DNA of 64,000 nt from Qipengyuania flava. Its GTDB lineage: Bacteria; Pseudomonadota; Alphaproteobacteria; Sphingomonadales; Sphingomonadaceae. Shown here in pieces: positions 37,496 through 46,375 of the stretch. The notes beneath the pieces are model-generated. The model searched no databases and was not told where the DNA came from. It saw only the letters and a program-made list of their open reading frames with translations. Position 1 is the stretch's first letter. Each line of letters opens with the position of its first letter. Both the position numbers and the translations under genes were made by a program. The stretch spans positions 1,736,001-1,800,000 of the forward strand of contig NZ_CP080410.1 of assembly GCF_019448255.1 (NCBI RefSeq), in the 5' to 3' direction.

Positions 37496-37963
37496 GTGGC
37501 GCTGCGCGACGAGATCTTCGAACACGGCCCTGACCCGGAGAACCCAGGTTGGCGCCACTGGAACCTCAAGGACCAGACGCTGTTCAACGGCGCGGTGATG
37601 GGCAAGCTCATCACCCGCGTCGATGATGACGGGAAGGCGCGCCTGCGCATGTTTCCCGAGCGGCGGCACGAGAACCTGCAGGGTATCATCCACGGCGCGG
37701 TCACGCTCTCGCTGATCGACATCAGCCTGTTCACCACCATGCACACTATCGGAACCGGCAACGCAGGGCCTTCGGTAACGGTGGAACTCTCGACCCAGTT
37801 CGTCGGTGGCGGCAAGCCAAGCGAACCGCTCGACGCGGTGTGCGAGATCGTGCGCGAAACCGGCAGCATGGTGTTTGTGCGCGGCACGGTGGAGCAGCAA
37901 GACCACACGGTCGCCAGCTTCTCAGGGATCGTGAAGAAGATGAAGCGCCGCGTGACCCCATGA
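37496..37963 (+). CDS. PaaI-family hotdog thioesterase
   Basis: A 155-residue acyl-CoA thioesterase of the 4HBT/PaaI type. The hotdog helix motif ENLQGIIHGAVTLSLIDIS contains the HG/catalytic region; GPSVTVELSTQFVGGGK forms the following strands. The start is GTG, 5 bases after the sdhB stop. Substrate (acyl-CoA or phenylacetyl type) cannot be told. Its TGA overlaps the zapE ATG. Confidence 0.85.
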   Translation: MALRDEIFEHGPDPENPGWRHWNLKDQTLFNGAVMGKLITRVDDDGKARLRMFPERRHENLQGIIHGAVTLSLIDISLFTTMHTIGTGNAGPSVTVELSTQFVGGGKPSEPLDAVCEIVRETGSMVFVRGTVEQQDHTVASFSGIVKKMKRRVTP

Positions 37964-39075
37964 CCGGGATGCTGGCCCGCTACGAGCGGCTCGTGGCGGC
38001 GGGCGAGCTCCAGGCCGATCCCGACCAGCGCCGCGCGGCCGAGCGTCTCGACCGGCTCCAGAAAGACCTCGAAGCCGAAAGCTCAGGCGGCCTGCTCGCC
38101 CAGCTGTTCCGTGCGAAGAAGGCGAGCCCGCAAGGCGTCTACATGTGGGGCGGTGTGGGGCGCGGGAAATCCATGCTGATGGACCTCTTCGTCGAGACAC
38201 TCGGCATCGATGAGAAGCGCCGCGTGCACTTTCACGAGTTCATGCTCGAAGTCGACCGCAGGATGCGCGAGCGCCGCGAAACCGATCCGGGCGATCCGAC
38301 CGGCAAGGTCGCCCGCGATATCGCAGAAGACGTGCGCTGCCTTGCCTTCGACGAGATGGTCGTCACCAACACCGCCGATGCGGCGATTATGGCGCGGCTC
38401 TTCACCGCGCTCATCCGCGACCAGGGCGTGACGGTGGTCACCACCAGCAACCGCCCTCCCCGCGATCTCTACAAGGACGGGCTCAACCGCTCGCTTTTCC
38501 TGCCCTTCATCGACCTGGTCGAGGCCGAGCTCGACGTGCTGCCCCTCAACGGCCCGACCGACTATCGGCTCGACCGCCTCGGCGATATCGACACATGGCA
38601 TTCGCCGCTGGGTGAAGAAGCCACCGCGCAGGTCCGCGAAGCCTTCTTCCGCCTGACCGACTACAAGCCCGAAGACGCCGAGCACGTGCCGAGCGCCGAG
38701 CTGGACCTTGGCGGCGGTCGGACACTGCATGTTCCCAAGAGCCTCAAGGGCGTCGGCGTGTTCAGCTTCAAGCGGCTATGCGGCGAGAACCGGGGTGCGG
38801 CCGACTATCTCGCCGTCGCGCATGCCTATCACACCATCATCGTGGTCGGCATTCCGGCCATGTCGCCGGACAATCGCAACGAGGCGATCCGTTTCACCAA
38901 GCTGGTCGATGCGCTGTACGAGAACAGCGTGAAGCTCTTCGTGACCGCTGCAGCGGAGCCGGAGAACCTCTACACTTCGGGCGATGGCGCTTTCGAGTTC
39001 GAACGCACGGTCAGTCGCCTCAAGGAAATGCAGAGCGCCGATTACATGGCGCGTGGCCATGGCCTCGCGTCATAG
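37960..39075 (+). CDS. zapE: AFG1-family ATPase, cell division protein ZapE
   Basis: A 371-residue AAA-type ATPase. Walker A is GGVGRGKSMLMDLF and Walker B is LAFDEMVVTN; TSNRPPRDLYKDGLNR and RLDRLGDIDTWH follow as in E. coli ZapE/yeast Afg1. The ATG at 37960 overlaps the thioesterase stop (ATGA), which makes the longer upstream frame implausible. In gamma-proteobacteria ZapE helps constrict the Z ring; in mitochondria Afg1 handles respiratory-chain proteins, which fits the sdhB neighbourhood. Confidence 0.93.
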   Translation: MTGMLARYERLVAAGELQADPDQRRAAERLDRLQKDLEAESSGGLLAQLFRAKKASPQGVYMWGGVGRGKSMLMDLFVETLGIDEKRRVHFHEFMLEVDRRMRERRETDPGDPTGKVARDIAEDVRCLAFDEMVVTNTADAAIMARLFTALIRDQGVTVVTTSNRPPRDLYKDGLNRSLFLPFIDLVEAELDVLPLNGPTDYRLDRLGDIDTWHSPLGEEATAQVREAFFRLTDYKPEDAEHVPSAELDLGGGRTLHVPKSLKGVGVFSFKRLCGENRGAADYLAVAHAYHTIIVVGIPAMSPDNRNEAIRFTKLVDALYENSVKLFVTAAAEPENLYTSGDGAFEFERTVSRLKEMQSADYMARGHGLAS

Positions 39076-39081
39076 CAGCCG

Positions 39082-40980
39082 TCAGGCGCTCGGCTTCAGG
39101 TGGCGCAGCGAGCGCTCCAGCATCAGCAATTGCCACAGGACACGGCCATGATCCGCGCGCCCGGCAATGTGATCCTCGGCAAGCCGTGAGAGCGCCGGGC
39201 GGGCGAACCACCCGCTGCCGGTCAGCAGTTCGCTCGAGGCAATTGCGCGCGCCTCGCTCGCCAGCGGGCCGCGGAACCACTGGGACAGCGGCGTAACGAA
39301 GCCCTGTTTCTGGCGGTAGAGGATGTCTTCGGGCAGGTAGCGCTCCATCGTGCGCTTGATCAGCCACTTGCCGGTGTTTCCACGGAACCGCTGACGGTGC
39401 GGCAGGCGCGCCCCGAACTCGATCAGGCGGTGGTCGAGGAGAGGTTCGCGCGCTTCCAGCGCCACCGCCATGCTGGTCCGGTCGGTCTTGGTCAGGATAT
39501 CGCCCGGCAGCCAGAACTTGAGGTCTGCGTATTGCGCCCGGTCGAGGCCGCTGCGCGCCGGAGCGGAGCGCATGAGAGCCTCAAAGGGTTGTTCGGCGCG
39601 GTAGTCGCCGCGCGCCTTCAATAGCCCCTCGCCATAGAGCGCAGCGCGCTGCTCGGGTGCCAAGATAGCAAGCGCCCGCGCGTAGCCCGCCTCACCGCTG
39701 TCGGCGAGCGAGAGGAAGGTCGTCTTGGCGCGCAGCGGACGCGGCGCCCAGTCGGCCTTGGGCCAGATGCGCCCCAGCGCCCCGAAAACCGGTTCGCGCA
39801 GGGCGCGCGGCAGGACTGAGCGCGCCTGTTCCTCGCGCGCATGGAATAACTGGCGGCGGTAGCCGGCAAAGGCCTCGTCCGCCCCGTCACCCGACAGCGC
39901 GACCGTCACATGCTCGCGCGCCAGTTCGCATACGCGCAGCGTCGGCAGCGCGCTCGCATCGGCGAAGGGTTCGTCGAAGATCGAAGCGATCCGGTCGATC
40001 TCGCCGAATTGGTCGGCCGAGACGATGCGTTCATGGTGGTCGCAGCCGAACAATTCGGCGACCTTGCGCGCGTAGCGGGTCTCATCGACGCTCTCGACAT
40101 CGAAGCCGATCGAGCAGCTGGTCACCGGCGACGCGCTCGCCTCGCTCATCAGCGCCACGACAGAGGAGCTGTCCACGCCGCCCGACAGGAACGCGCCAAG
40201 CGGCACATCGGCGACCATCCGGCTCGTCACGCCTTCGCGCATCAGGTGGAGAAGCTGGGCCGAGAGGTCCTCGGTCTTGCCCTTCTCCCGCTCGGCAAAG
40301 CTCACGTCCCACCACTGACGCGGCGCCGCGGGCTCGCGGCCATGTTCGAGCAGGAGGAAATGCCCGGCGGGTAGTTTCTCGACACCCTTCAGCATCGCGC
40401 GATGATCGGGGACGTAACCCCAGGTCATGTAGTCCTCGATCGCCAGCGGATCGATCTGGCGGCGCATAAGGGGGTTGGCGAGGAGGCCCTTCAGCTCGCT
40501 TGCAAACGCGAGCGCCCCACCCTCGAGCCGGGCAAGGTAGAGCGGCTTCACGCCAAGCCGGTCGCGCGCGAGGAACATCTGGCGCTTGTCGAGATCATAC
40601 AGCGCGAAGGCGAACATGCCGTCGAAGCGCTCGAGGCAGTCGGGGCCCCATTTCTGCCAGGCCGCCAGGATCGTTTCGGTATCGCCATCGGTGCGGAATT
40701 TCGCGCCCGCCTGCTCCAGCTCGCGGCGCAGCGCGCGGTAGTTGTAGATTTCGCCGTTGAAAGCGATCACCGCGCGGCCATCGACCGAGGCCATCGGCTG
40801 CGGCGAGCCTTCGAGATCGATCACCGAAAGGCGGCGATGCCCCAGGCCGACACCGGGCGCGGTCCACACACCGCTGCCATCAGGGCCGCGATGGGCAAGC
40901 GCATTGGCCATCCGCTCGACCCGCTTGGGATCGACCGGCTTGACCGTTTCGTAATGGAAGATTCCCGCGATCCCGCACAT
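39082..40980 (-). CDS. asparagine synthase-type amidotransferase, exosortase A system
   Basis: A 632-residue protein with an N-terminal glutaminase domain (Cys2 in MCGIAGIF; AHRGPDGSG; FNGEIYNYRALR) and a synthase domain with the PP-loop SGGVDSSSV near residue 260. It fits the family called amidotransferase 1, exosortase A system-associated, which amidates an unknown carboxyl group in the polymer pathway. It is the last gene of the long minus-strand arm and follows the exosortase gene after 12 bases. Confidence 0.92.
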   Translation of the reverse strand: MCGIAGIFHYETVKPVDPKRVERMANALAHRGPDGSGVWTAPGVGLGHRRLSVIDLEGSPQPMASVDGRAVIAFNGEIYNYRALRRELEQAGAKFRTDGDTETILAAWQKWGPDCLERFDGMFAFALYDLDKRQMFLARDRLGVKPLYLARLEGGALAFASELKGLLANPLMRRQIDPLAIEDYMTWGYVPDHRAMLKGVEKLPAGHFLLLEHGREPAAPRQWWDVSFAEREKGKTEDLSAQLLHLMREGVTSRMVADVPLGAFLSGGVDSSSVVALMSEASASPVTSCSIGFDVESVDETRYARKVAELFGCDHHERIVSADQFGEIDRIASIFDEPFADASALPTLRVCELAREHVTVALSGDGADEAFAGYRRQLFHAREEQARSVLPRALREPVFGALGRIWPKADWAPRPLRAKTTFLSLADSGEAGYARALAILAPEQRAALYGEGLLKARGDYRAEQPFEALMRSAPARSGLDRAQYADLKFWLPGDILTKTDRTSMAVALEAREPLLDHRLIEFGARLPHRQRFRGNTGKWLIKRTMERYLPEDILYRQKQGFVTPLSQWFRGPLASEARAIASSELLTGSGWFARPALSRLAEDHIAGRADHGRVLWQLLMLERSLRHLKPSA

Positions 40981-40992
40981 GTGACGAGCGGC

Positions 40993-41982
40993 CTAGCCGA
41001 CGCGGCCGACAACGGCAAAGAGCAATGCGACCGCCAGCGCGATGCCGGCGACCAGCGCAGGGGTGTGCGCGCGCCCTTCGAGCGGGGCGACGAGGGGCAG
41101 TTCTGCCACCTCTTGCGCGCTCCAGCCCGCTTCTTCCGGCTCGCGTTCGAACCAGCGCCAGGCGACGCCCAGCACGAGTGCGATCACGATGCCGAAGAAC
41201 ACCCAGCCATAAACGATATGGTCGAAGCTGCCCGCTGCCTCGGCCCCGATATACTGGGCGATGAAGATCGTCGCCCAGGCGCGGATGCCATTGGCGATGA
41301 TCGGCACCACCACGCAGGCCAGCAGGAACCAAGCGCGCCGATTCCAGCTCGAGAAACAGGTGTGCGCGACGAGTACGCCGAGGGCGACCATGGCGATGAG
41401 AAATTTCACGCCCGAGCATTCCTCCGCCACGATGAACAGGCCCGCCGGCGTGTCGATCAGGATGCCGTCGGCAACCGTGTCGATCCCGCTCCACATCGTC
41501 AGGGCCGTGGCAATTTCGGCGGTGACGAATTGCAGGGGCGGGATGATCTCGTCACCGAAGGGTACGAGGAAAGCCATGTAGCCGAGCGGGAAGGCGAGGA
41601 TCAGCCCAGCGCGGAGGCCGAGAACCGCGAACGCCGCGCTCTGGAAGGCAAATACCGTGCCCGCCTGCGCGATGAGGTTGATGTCCATCCGGAGTCCTAT
41701 GAGCCACACGACCAAGCCGAGAACCACGCCCGCCAAACCGGGCAGCCACCCCGTCGGGGCAAACTTCGTCAGCTCCTCCATCCGGTTCCAGGCGAGCCAC
41801 GCCACGATTGGCGGGACGAGGAGGATATGGCTGTAGGTGTCGATATCCCACCATTGATGCGCCATCTGCGCCCATTGCGGGAAGGTCAGCCAGAACAGGC
41901 CGAGCCACACCGCACCAAGCAGCGCGAGCGCCCTGCCCCAGGCCTGTGCCGGTGCGCGGGTCAGGGCGGCATCAGGCTGCAT
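40993..41982 (-). CDS. xrtA: exosortase A (XrtA)
   Basis: An eight-helix inner-membrane cysteine protease or transpeptidase that processes PEP-CTERM proteins. From the ATG at 41982 (MQPDAALTRAP), overlapping the glycosyltransferase by 11 bases, it has 329 residues. The catalytic triad is complete: C189 (AEECSGVKF), R234 (IANGIRAW) and H255 (FDHIVYGW). It ends after a last helix near 305-325 without an EpsI domain. No target protein with a PEP-CTERM tail occurs in the window. Confidence 0.93.
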   Translation of the reverse strand: MQPDAALTRAPAQAWGRALALLGAVWLGLFWLTFPQWAQMAHQWWDIDTYSHILLVPPIVAWLAWNRMEELTKFAPTGWLPGLAGVVLGLVVWLIGLRMDINLIAQAGTVFAFQSAAFAVLGLRAGLILAFPLGYMAFLVPFGDEIIPPLQFVTAEIATALTMWSGIDTVADGILIDTPAGLFIVAEECSGVKFLIAMVALGVLVAHTCFSSWNRRAWFLLACVVVPIIANGIRAWATIFIAQYIGAEAAGSFDHIVYGWVFFGIVIALVLGVAWRWFEREPEEAGWSAQEVAELPLVAPLEGRAHTPALVAGIALAVALLFAVVGRVG

Positions 41983-43195
41983 CGCGCGGCGCCTGGTCTG
42001 AATTGAGAAGGTCGGCAAGCTGCGCGTGGACGCTTGCCCAGCTCATCCTTTCAAGGACAAATTCGCGCGCCGCACGGCCCATGGCTGCGCGTGCTTCGTC
42101 ATCGGCAAGCAGGGCTTCGATCCGCGCCAGCATCGGCGCGGCCTCCGCCGGAGCAATCGCGAAGTGCTCGCCATCGCTTGCATCGATACCCGTTGCTGCG
42201 CCGGGCGTCACGACGACGGGTTTTCCCATGGCCATCGCCTCCAGCACCTTGTTCTGCACACCGCGCGCGATCAGAAGCGGAGCGACGACAAGGTCAGCCG
42301 ATTTGAGGAACGGGCGCACATCGGGAACCTCGCCCCACACGCGCACGCCATGTTCGCCATGACGATCCTTGAGCGCGGGCGTCGGTGCGCGGCCGACAAT
42401 ATGGAAACGCGCCCGCGCGTAGGTCTTGCGCAGCTCGGGCAGGACGTTCTCGATCATCCATTCCGCCGCAGCAACATTGGGGGCGTAGTCCATCTGCCCG
42501 GTGAAGACGAGCTGCGGATCCTCTCCCTCTTCGAGGTCGGGCTGGAGCTCTGCCTGATCCGGCGCGAAGAATGCGGCATCGATACCGTTGCCCAGCGCGC
42601 GCAGGCATGCCTCGCTGCCCTGCGGCAGGCGCGAACGTAGCAGCGCCGCCTCGTTCTCGCTAATGAGCAGGGTCGTATCGGCGCGCCGCGCAAGACGGGC
42701 TTCCTCAGCCGACAGCAGGCGCCCTTCCCGCGTGTTCAGCCAGCGCCGCTGCCCGGCCTCGGCATAGGCTTCGAACTTGGCGCTATCGACGTCGCAAAGG
42801 TCGATGACGACGCGGCCGGTGTAGCTATCGGGAATGTACTGGCCCATCTGGCCGGAGAACACGAAGATCGTCTCGATCCGGTGGTTGCCCAGCGTCTTGG
42901 CCACATACCGGCGCATCGCTTCGTGGTCGAAGGCTGTAAGGCTGACGGGCTTGGACTTGAACAGGGCCTCCAGCCCGGCCAGCGGCAGCGGCTTGCTGCG
43001 CTCGATCAGCGCGTGGGTCTTGGCAAGCCGGGCAAGCTCGCCCTTCTGCGCCATGTCCTGCGGTGTTTCGCCAAAGGTGCCGACATGCACCGGGCCAAGC
43101 GCGGCCAGGCCCTTCAAGAGGTTGTGCGAGCGGATCTTGTCACCGCGGTCCGGCGGAAACGGGACCCGGTGGGCCAGGAACAGCACTTCGCCCAT
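41972..43195 (-). CDS. glycosyltransferase of the exosortase A locus
   Basis: A 407-residue GT4-like enzyme from the ATG at 43195 (MGEVLFLAHRVPFPPDRGDK). The donor-binding half contains PQLVFTGQMDYAPNVAAAEWMIENV, ARFHIVGRAPTPAL, GEVPDVRPFLKSADL and ARGVQNKVLEAMAMGKPVV, all typical of GT4. It matches the family known as PEP-CTERM/XrtA system glycosyltransferase. It starts one base after the FemAB-like gene and probably adds a sugar to the lipid-linked repeat unit. Confidence 0.92.
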   Translation of the reverse strand: MGEVLFLAHRVPFPPDRGDKIRSHNLLKGLAALGPVHVGTFGETPQDMAQKGELARLAKTHALIERSKPLPLAGLEALFKSKPVSLTAFDHEAMRRYVAKTLGNHRIETIFVFSGQMGQYIPDSYTGRVVIDLCDVDSAKFEAYAEAGQRRWLNTREGRLLSAEEARLARRADTTLLISENEAALLRSRLPQGSEACLRALGNGIDAAFFAPDQAELQPDLEEGEDPQLVFTGQMDYAPNVAAAEWMIENVLPELRKTYARARFHIVGRAPTPALKDRHGEHGVRVWGEVPDVRPFLKSADLVVAPLLIARGVQNKVLEAMAMGKPVVVTPGAATGIDASDGEHFAIAPAEAAPMLARIEALLADDEARAAMGRAAREFVLERMSWASVHAQLADLLNSDQAPRDAA

Positions 43196-43196
43196 G

Positions 43197-44258
43197 TCAG
43201 CCCAGTCCGCGCGCGATCCATGGGCCGAGCCGGTTGGCGATAGGCAGAGGCAAGCGCTTCCACAGGGCGATCTTGGCCGAATAGCCTTCGTCGGTGGGGT
43301 CGATATTGCGCGCCTCGACACCGGGTGCCGACCAGCTGAAATAGGTCAGCGGTTCGGGCTCGAAGCCCCAGTTCTTCTTGAACGAAAAGGGTCCGCTGCC
43401 CGTCTTCGAGCGTCCGTAATCGAACCGGGTGCAGCCCTTGCGCCGCGCGTGGAGCATCAGCTCGTAATACATGCGCTCGTTGGCGCGCAGGCCGCGTGCG
43501 TGCCAGGTGCCGCCGCCCCAGAAAGGCATGACGGCGCCTGCGTGATAGAGCGACAGGACACTCGAAACCGGGACGCCCTGGTGGCGCACGGTGAGGATAT
43601 CGGCATTCTCGCCAAAAGCATCGAGAACCGCATCGAACAGGCTGCGCGGGAATACCGGCGTGCCGAGGTTGCGAACGCTTTCGGCGTAGACGGCGTAATG
43701 CGCCGCACGGTCCGCTTCGCCCGATCCCGTGGTGATCTCGAGGTCGTTCTTCAGGCCCTTGCGCACTTCGGCGCGGGCCTTGCGCGGAATGGCGAGCAAC
43801 TGCGCTTCGTCATCCGAAGCGAGATCGGCGGCGAAGTTCGCGTGCTTGCCTTCAATGACCTGCCAGTCGGCCGGCGCGCCCTTGCCGCGCAGCTCGATGG
43901 TCGGGACCGACAGGCGCTGGGCCATTTCCTCCGCACCGCGGCACAAATCCGCGGCGTCGTCATCGCGCCGCGCAAGCACGCCGCCGCCTACGCCGAAACC
44001 GCTCGATACGAGCGCGCGGCCGAACAGCGGGGAATGGACGAGGGTCAGCGGCAGCCAGCCTTCGAGCTGACCGGCACGCTCCAGCACGAGACCGGTCGCT
44101 TCGTTGCCGGTGCCCGCCTCGATGGCCGACAACCAGAGCGGGCGCTGGAACACACTGCCGCCCTGCTCGCGCACGAAGCCTTCGATCCGCGCCGCCTCGT
44201 CGGGCTGGCGCAGCTCGGCCACGCGCAGGCTTGCGCTGTGCTTTAGCGGCGCGTTCAT
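43197..44258 (-). CDS. FemAB-like protein of the exosortase A locus
   Basis: A 353-residue protein of the Acetyltransf_6/FemAB fold, from the ATG at 44258 (MNAPLKHSAS). Two GNAT-like domains can be followed: FGVGGGVLARRDDDAADLCRGAEE and, C-terminally, HQGVPVSSVLSLYHAGAVMPFWGGGTWHARGL and MLHARRKGCTRFDYGRSKTGSGPFSFKKNWGF. FemAB proteins transfer amino acids from aminoacyl donors. Here the donor could be the locus ACP and the acceptor the exopolysaccharide, by inference. The start overlaps the deacetylase stop (ATGA). Confidence 0.88.
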   Translation of the reverse strand: MNAPLKHSASLRVAELRQPDEAARIEGFVREQGGSVFQRPLWLSAIEAGTGNEATGLVLERAGQLEGWLPLTLVHSPLFGRALVSSGFGVGGGVLARRDDDAADLCRGAEEMAQRLSVPTIELRGKGAPADWQVIEGKHANFAADLASDDEAQLLAIPRKARAEVRKGLKNDLEITTGSGEADRAAHYAVYAESVRNLGTPVFPRSLFDAVLDAFGENADILTVRHQGVPVSSVLSLYHAGAVMPFWGGGTWHARGLRANERMYYELMLHARRKGCTRFDYGRSKTGSGPFSFKKNWGFEPEPLTYFSWSAPGVEARNIDPTDEGYSAKIALWKRLPLPIANRLGPWIARGLG

Positions 44259-45124
44259 GCCGCCCACTTCAGGCTGCGCGGTTTTTCGCGCTCGGCCAGC
44301 GAGTCCATCCGGCCCCACTCGAAATCGCCGAGAAGGTCGGTGAGCTTGCCCGCCATGCGCGACAGATTGGTGTAGTGGCGCAGGCGCGATCGCATGGGCG
44401 CGCCCGCAACCCGCGGCTGGCCCGGATCGACTTCCCACGGGTGGAAATAGAAGATCGCCGGGCGGCCATCGCGGTTGACCTGGCGGATGGCCCAGCGGCT
44501 GAAGCCATAGGGCAGCACGCGGAAGAAGCCCCCGCCCCCTGCTGCGAGCCGCTTGCCGCGAAACAGCGCCGTCGTGACCGGGATCTCGACAAGATCGCTG
44601 CCCGGCACGGGATCGAAGGCAAAACGCGGTGCCTCGCGCCAGCCGTAGTGGTCGTGGACCACCGGCGCGACGGAGGAAGAGTAAGCATAGCCCTGCTCCG
44701 CCAGAACCTCATGCGCCCAGGCGTTGCGCGCATCGATCGAGAAACTGGGCGCGCGGTAGCCGGTAATGGCCTGCCCGCTCGTATCCTCCAGGATCGCGCG
44801 CGACTTGGCGAGGTCAGCGGCGAATTCCTCGCGCGTGAAGGTGAACACGCGGGTGTGGTCATAGCCGTGGCTGGCCAGTTCGTGTCCGCGCTCGACAATC
44901 GCCCGCATGGCCGCCGGATTGCGCTCCGCCACCCAGCCCAACGAGAAGAAGGTGCCTTTGACGCCCGCTTCGTCGAACAGGTCGAGGATACGCGCGACAT
45001 TGTCGCCCACGCGCAGCTCGAGACCGTCCCAGTCCTCGCGCGCGATGGTGTTCTCGAACGCGCCGACCTGGAACCAGTCTTCGACATCGACCGAGAGGCC
45101 GTTGACGATGGAACTCTCGTTCAA
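44255..45124 (-). CDS. polysaccharide deacetylase of the exosortase A locus
   Basis: A 289-residue NodB-type enzyme that removes acetyl groups from a sugar polymer. The metal and catalytic motifs are LSVDVEDWFQV, RGHELASHGYDHTRVF, and TGYRAPSFSIDARN; FYFHPWEVDPGQPR follows. There is no signal peptide, as usual for the XrtA-linked form. It starts at TTG (45124), chosen because GAGGAG lies about 7 bases upstream. The gene before encodes the locus ATPase. Confidence 0.9.
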   Translation of the reverse strand: MNESSIVNGLSVDVEDWFQVGAFENTIAREDWDGLELRVGDNVARILDLFDEAGVKGTFFSLGWVAERNPAAMRAIVERGHELASHGYDHTRVFTFTREEFAADLAKSRAILEDTSGQAITGYRAPSFSIDARNAWAHEVLAEQGYAYSSSVAPVVHDHYGWREAPRFAFDPVPGSDLVEIPVTTALFRGKRLAAGGGGFFRVLPYGFSRWAIRQVNRDGRPAIFYFHPWEVDPGQPRVAGAPMRSRLRHYTNLSRMAGKLTDLLGDFEWGRMDSLAEREKPRSLKWAA

Positions 45125-45144
45125 CGCAGTCTCCTCTTGGATGG

Positions 45145-46362
45145 TCAGGCCGCTGCGCGCGAACCCTGCGCTTCGAAATAGTCTATCATCATGGTCAGCA
45201 CATGGCGCAAGGAGCGTTCCTGCTCGTCGAGCCGGGCTTCGATTGCGGAAAGACGCTGGCCGACATCGTCCGGCAGCTCGCCCGAGCTGGCGTTCTGGCC
45301 CAGCTTCTCCACTTCGCGGCGCAGCGCGGCCATGTGCTTGTCGCGCTGGGCGAAAGCGGCCTCAATCGCCTCGATCTGGTAGTCGAGCAGCCCCTTGTCC
45401 GAGGTTTCCGCCTGGTCCGCCACAGGAGCGGCAGCAGTCTGCGGCTGTTCCACCGGCTTGCGGGCTTCGTCCTTCGCCTTGGCGATGGCTTCGGCTGCCG
45501 GGAGGTCGCGATCGGGGCGCGGGCCCTTCTCCAGCTCGTCGGAAGGCGATGCGTCACCGGCCATTTCCTCGACCACCGCGTCGAGCATGTCCGCTTCCAG
45601 AACGGCCTGTTCTTCCACGGCGCCAAGCAGCAGGAGGCGAGTCATGACCTGGTTGATCCGGCGCGGGATGCCGCCGGTAGCCTTGTGAAGCTTCACCCAG
45701 ATGCCGCTGTCGATTTCGGGGCTGCCGTTCCAGCCGACATGCTCCAGGCGGTGCATGACATAGGGCTCGATCTCGCCCGGCTGCATCGGCTCCAAGTGGT
45801 GTGCGGCAATTACGCGCTGGCGAAGCTGCTCCAGCTCGTCGGAATGGGCGAGGAGCTGCTTGAACTCCGGCTGGCCGAGCAGGAGCGTCTGCAGCAGCGG
45901 ATGCGCGCCGAGCTGGAAGTTCGACAGCATGCGCAGTTCTTCGAGCGCGCCGATGGACAGGTTCTGGGCCTCGTCGACGATCAGCAGCACGCGGCGTCCG
46001 TTGCGGGCTTCTTCGTGCAGGAACAGTTCGATCGCGGCGAGCGCGGCGGCCTTGTCCCCGCCTTCGATATCGAGGCCGAAGCTGCGCGCGGCCACATGGA
46101 TCATCTCGTCATCGTCGAGCGCGCTCGTCACCACTTCACCAACGGTCATCCGATCATCGTCGAGCTTCTGCTTGAGATGCGCGACCAGCGTCGACTTGCC
46201 CGAACCCACCTCGCCGGTGATGACCACAAAGCCTTCACCCTGGTTGAGGCCATAGCCGAGGTAGCTCAGCGCCTTCTTGTGCGTGATGCTTTCGAAATAG
46301 AAGGCCGGGTCGGGCGTGAGCTGGAAGGGGCGCTCGCTGAGACCGTAAAATTCTTCGTACAT
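45145..46362 (-). CDS. AAA ATPase of the exosortase A locus (ExeA-like)
   Basis: A 405-residue ATPase from the ATG at 46362 (MYEEFYGLSERPFQLTPDPA). Walker A is GEVGSGKSTLV (about 50-60) and Walker B RRVLLIVDEAQNLS; EELRMLSNFQL and GGIPRRINQVM are typical of ExeA/GspA-like ATPases. The C-terminal 140 residues are polar with a coiled-coil-like region (ALRREVEKLGQN). It is the XrtA/PEP-CTERM system-associated ATPase and may drive export or secretion steps. Confidence 0.92.
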   Translation of the reverse strand: MYEEFYGLSERPFQLTPDPAFYFESITHKKALSYLGYGLNQGEGFVVITGEVGSGKSTLVAHLKQKLDDDRMTVGEVVTSALDDDEMIHVAARSFGLDIEGGDKAAALAAIELFLHEEARNGRRVLLIVDEAQNLSIGALEELRMLSNFQLGAHPLLQTLLLGQPEFKQLLAHSDELEQLRQRVIAAHHLEPMQPGEIEPYVMHRLEHVGWNGSPEIDSGIWVKLHKATGGIPRRINQVMTRLLLLGAVEEQAVLEADMLDAVVEEMAGDASPSDELEKGPRPDRDLPAAEAIAKAKDEARKPVEQPQTAAAPVADQAETSDKGLLDYQIEAIEAAFAQRDKHMAALRREVEKLGQNASSGELPDDVGQRLSAIEARLDEQERSLRHVLTMMIDYFEAQGSRAAA

Positions 46363-46375
46363 GCCGGATGTCCTA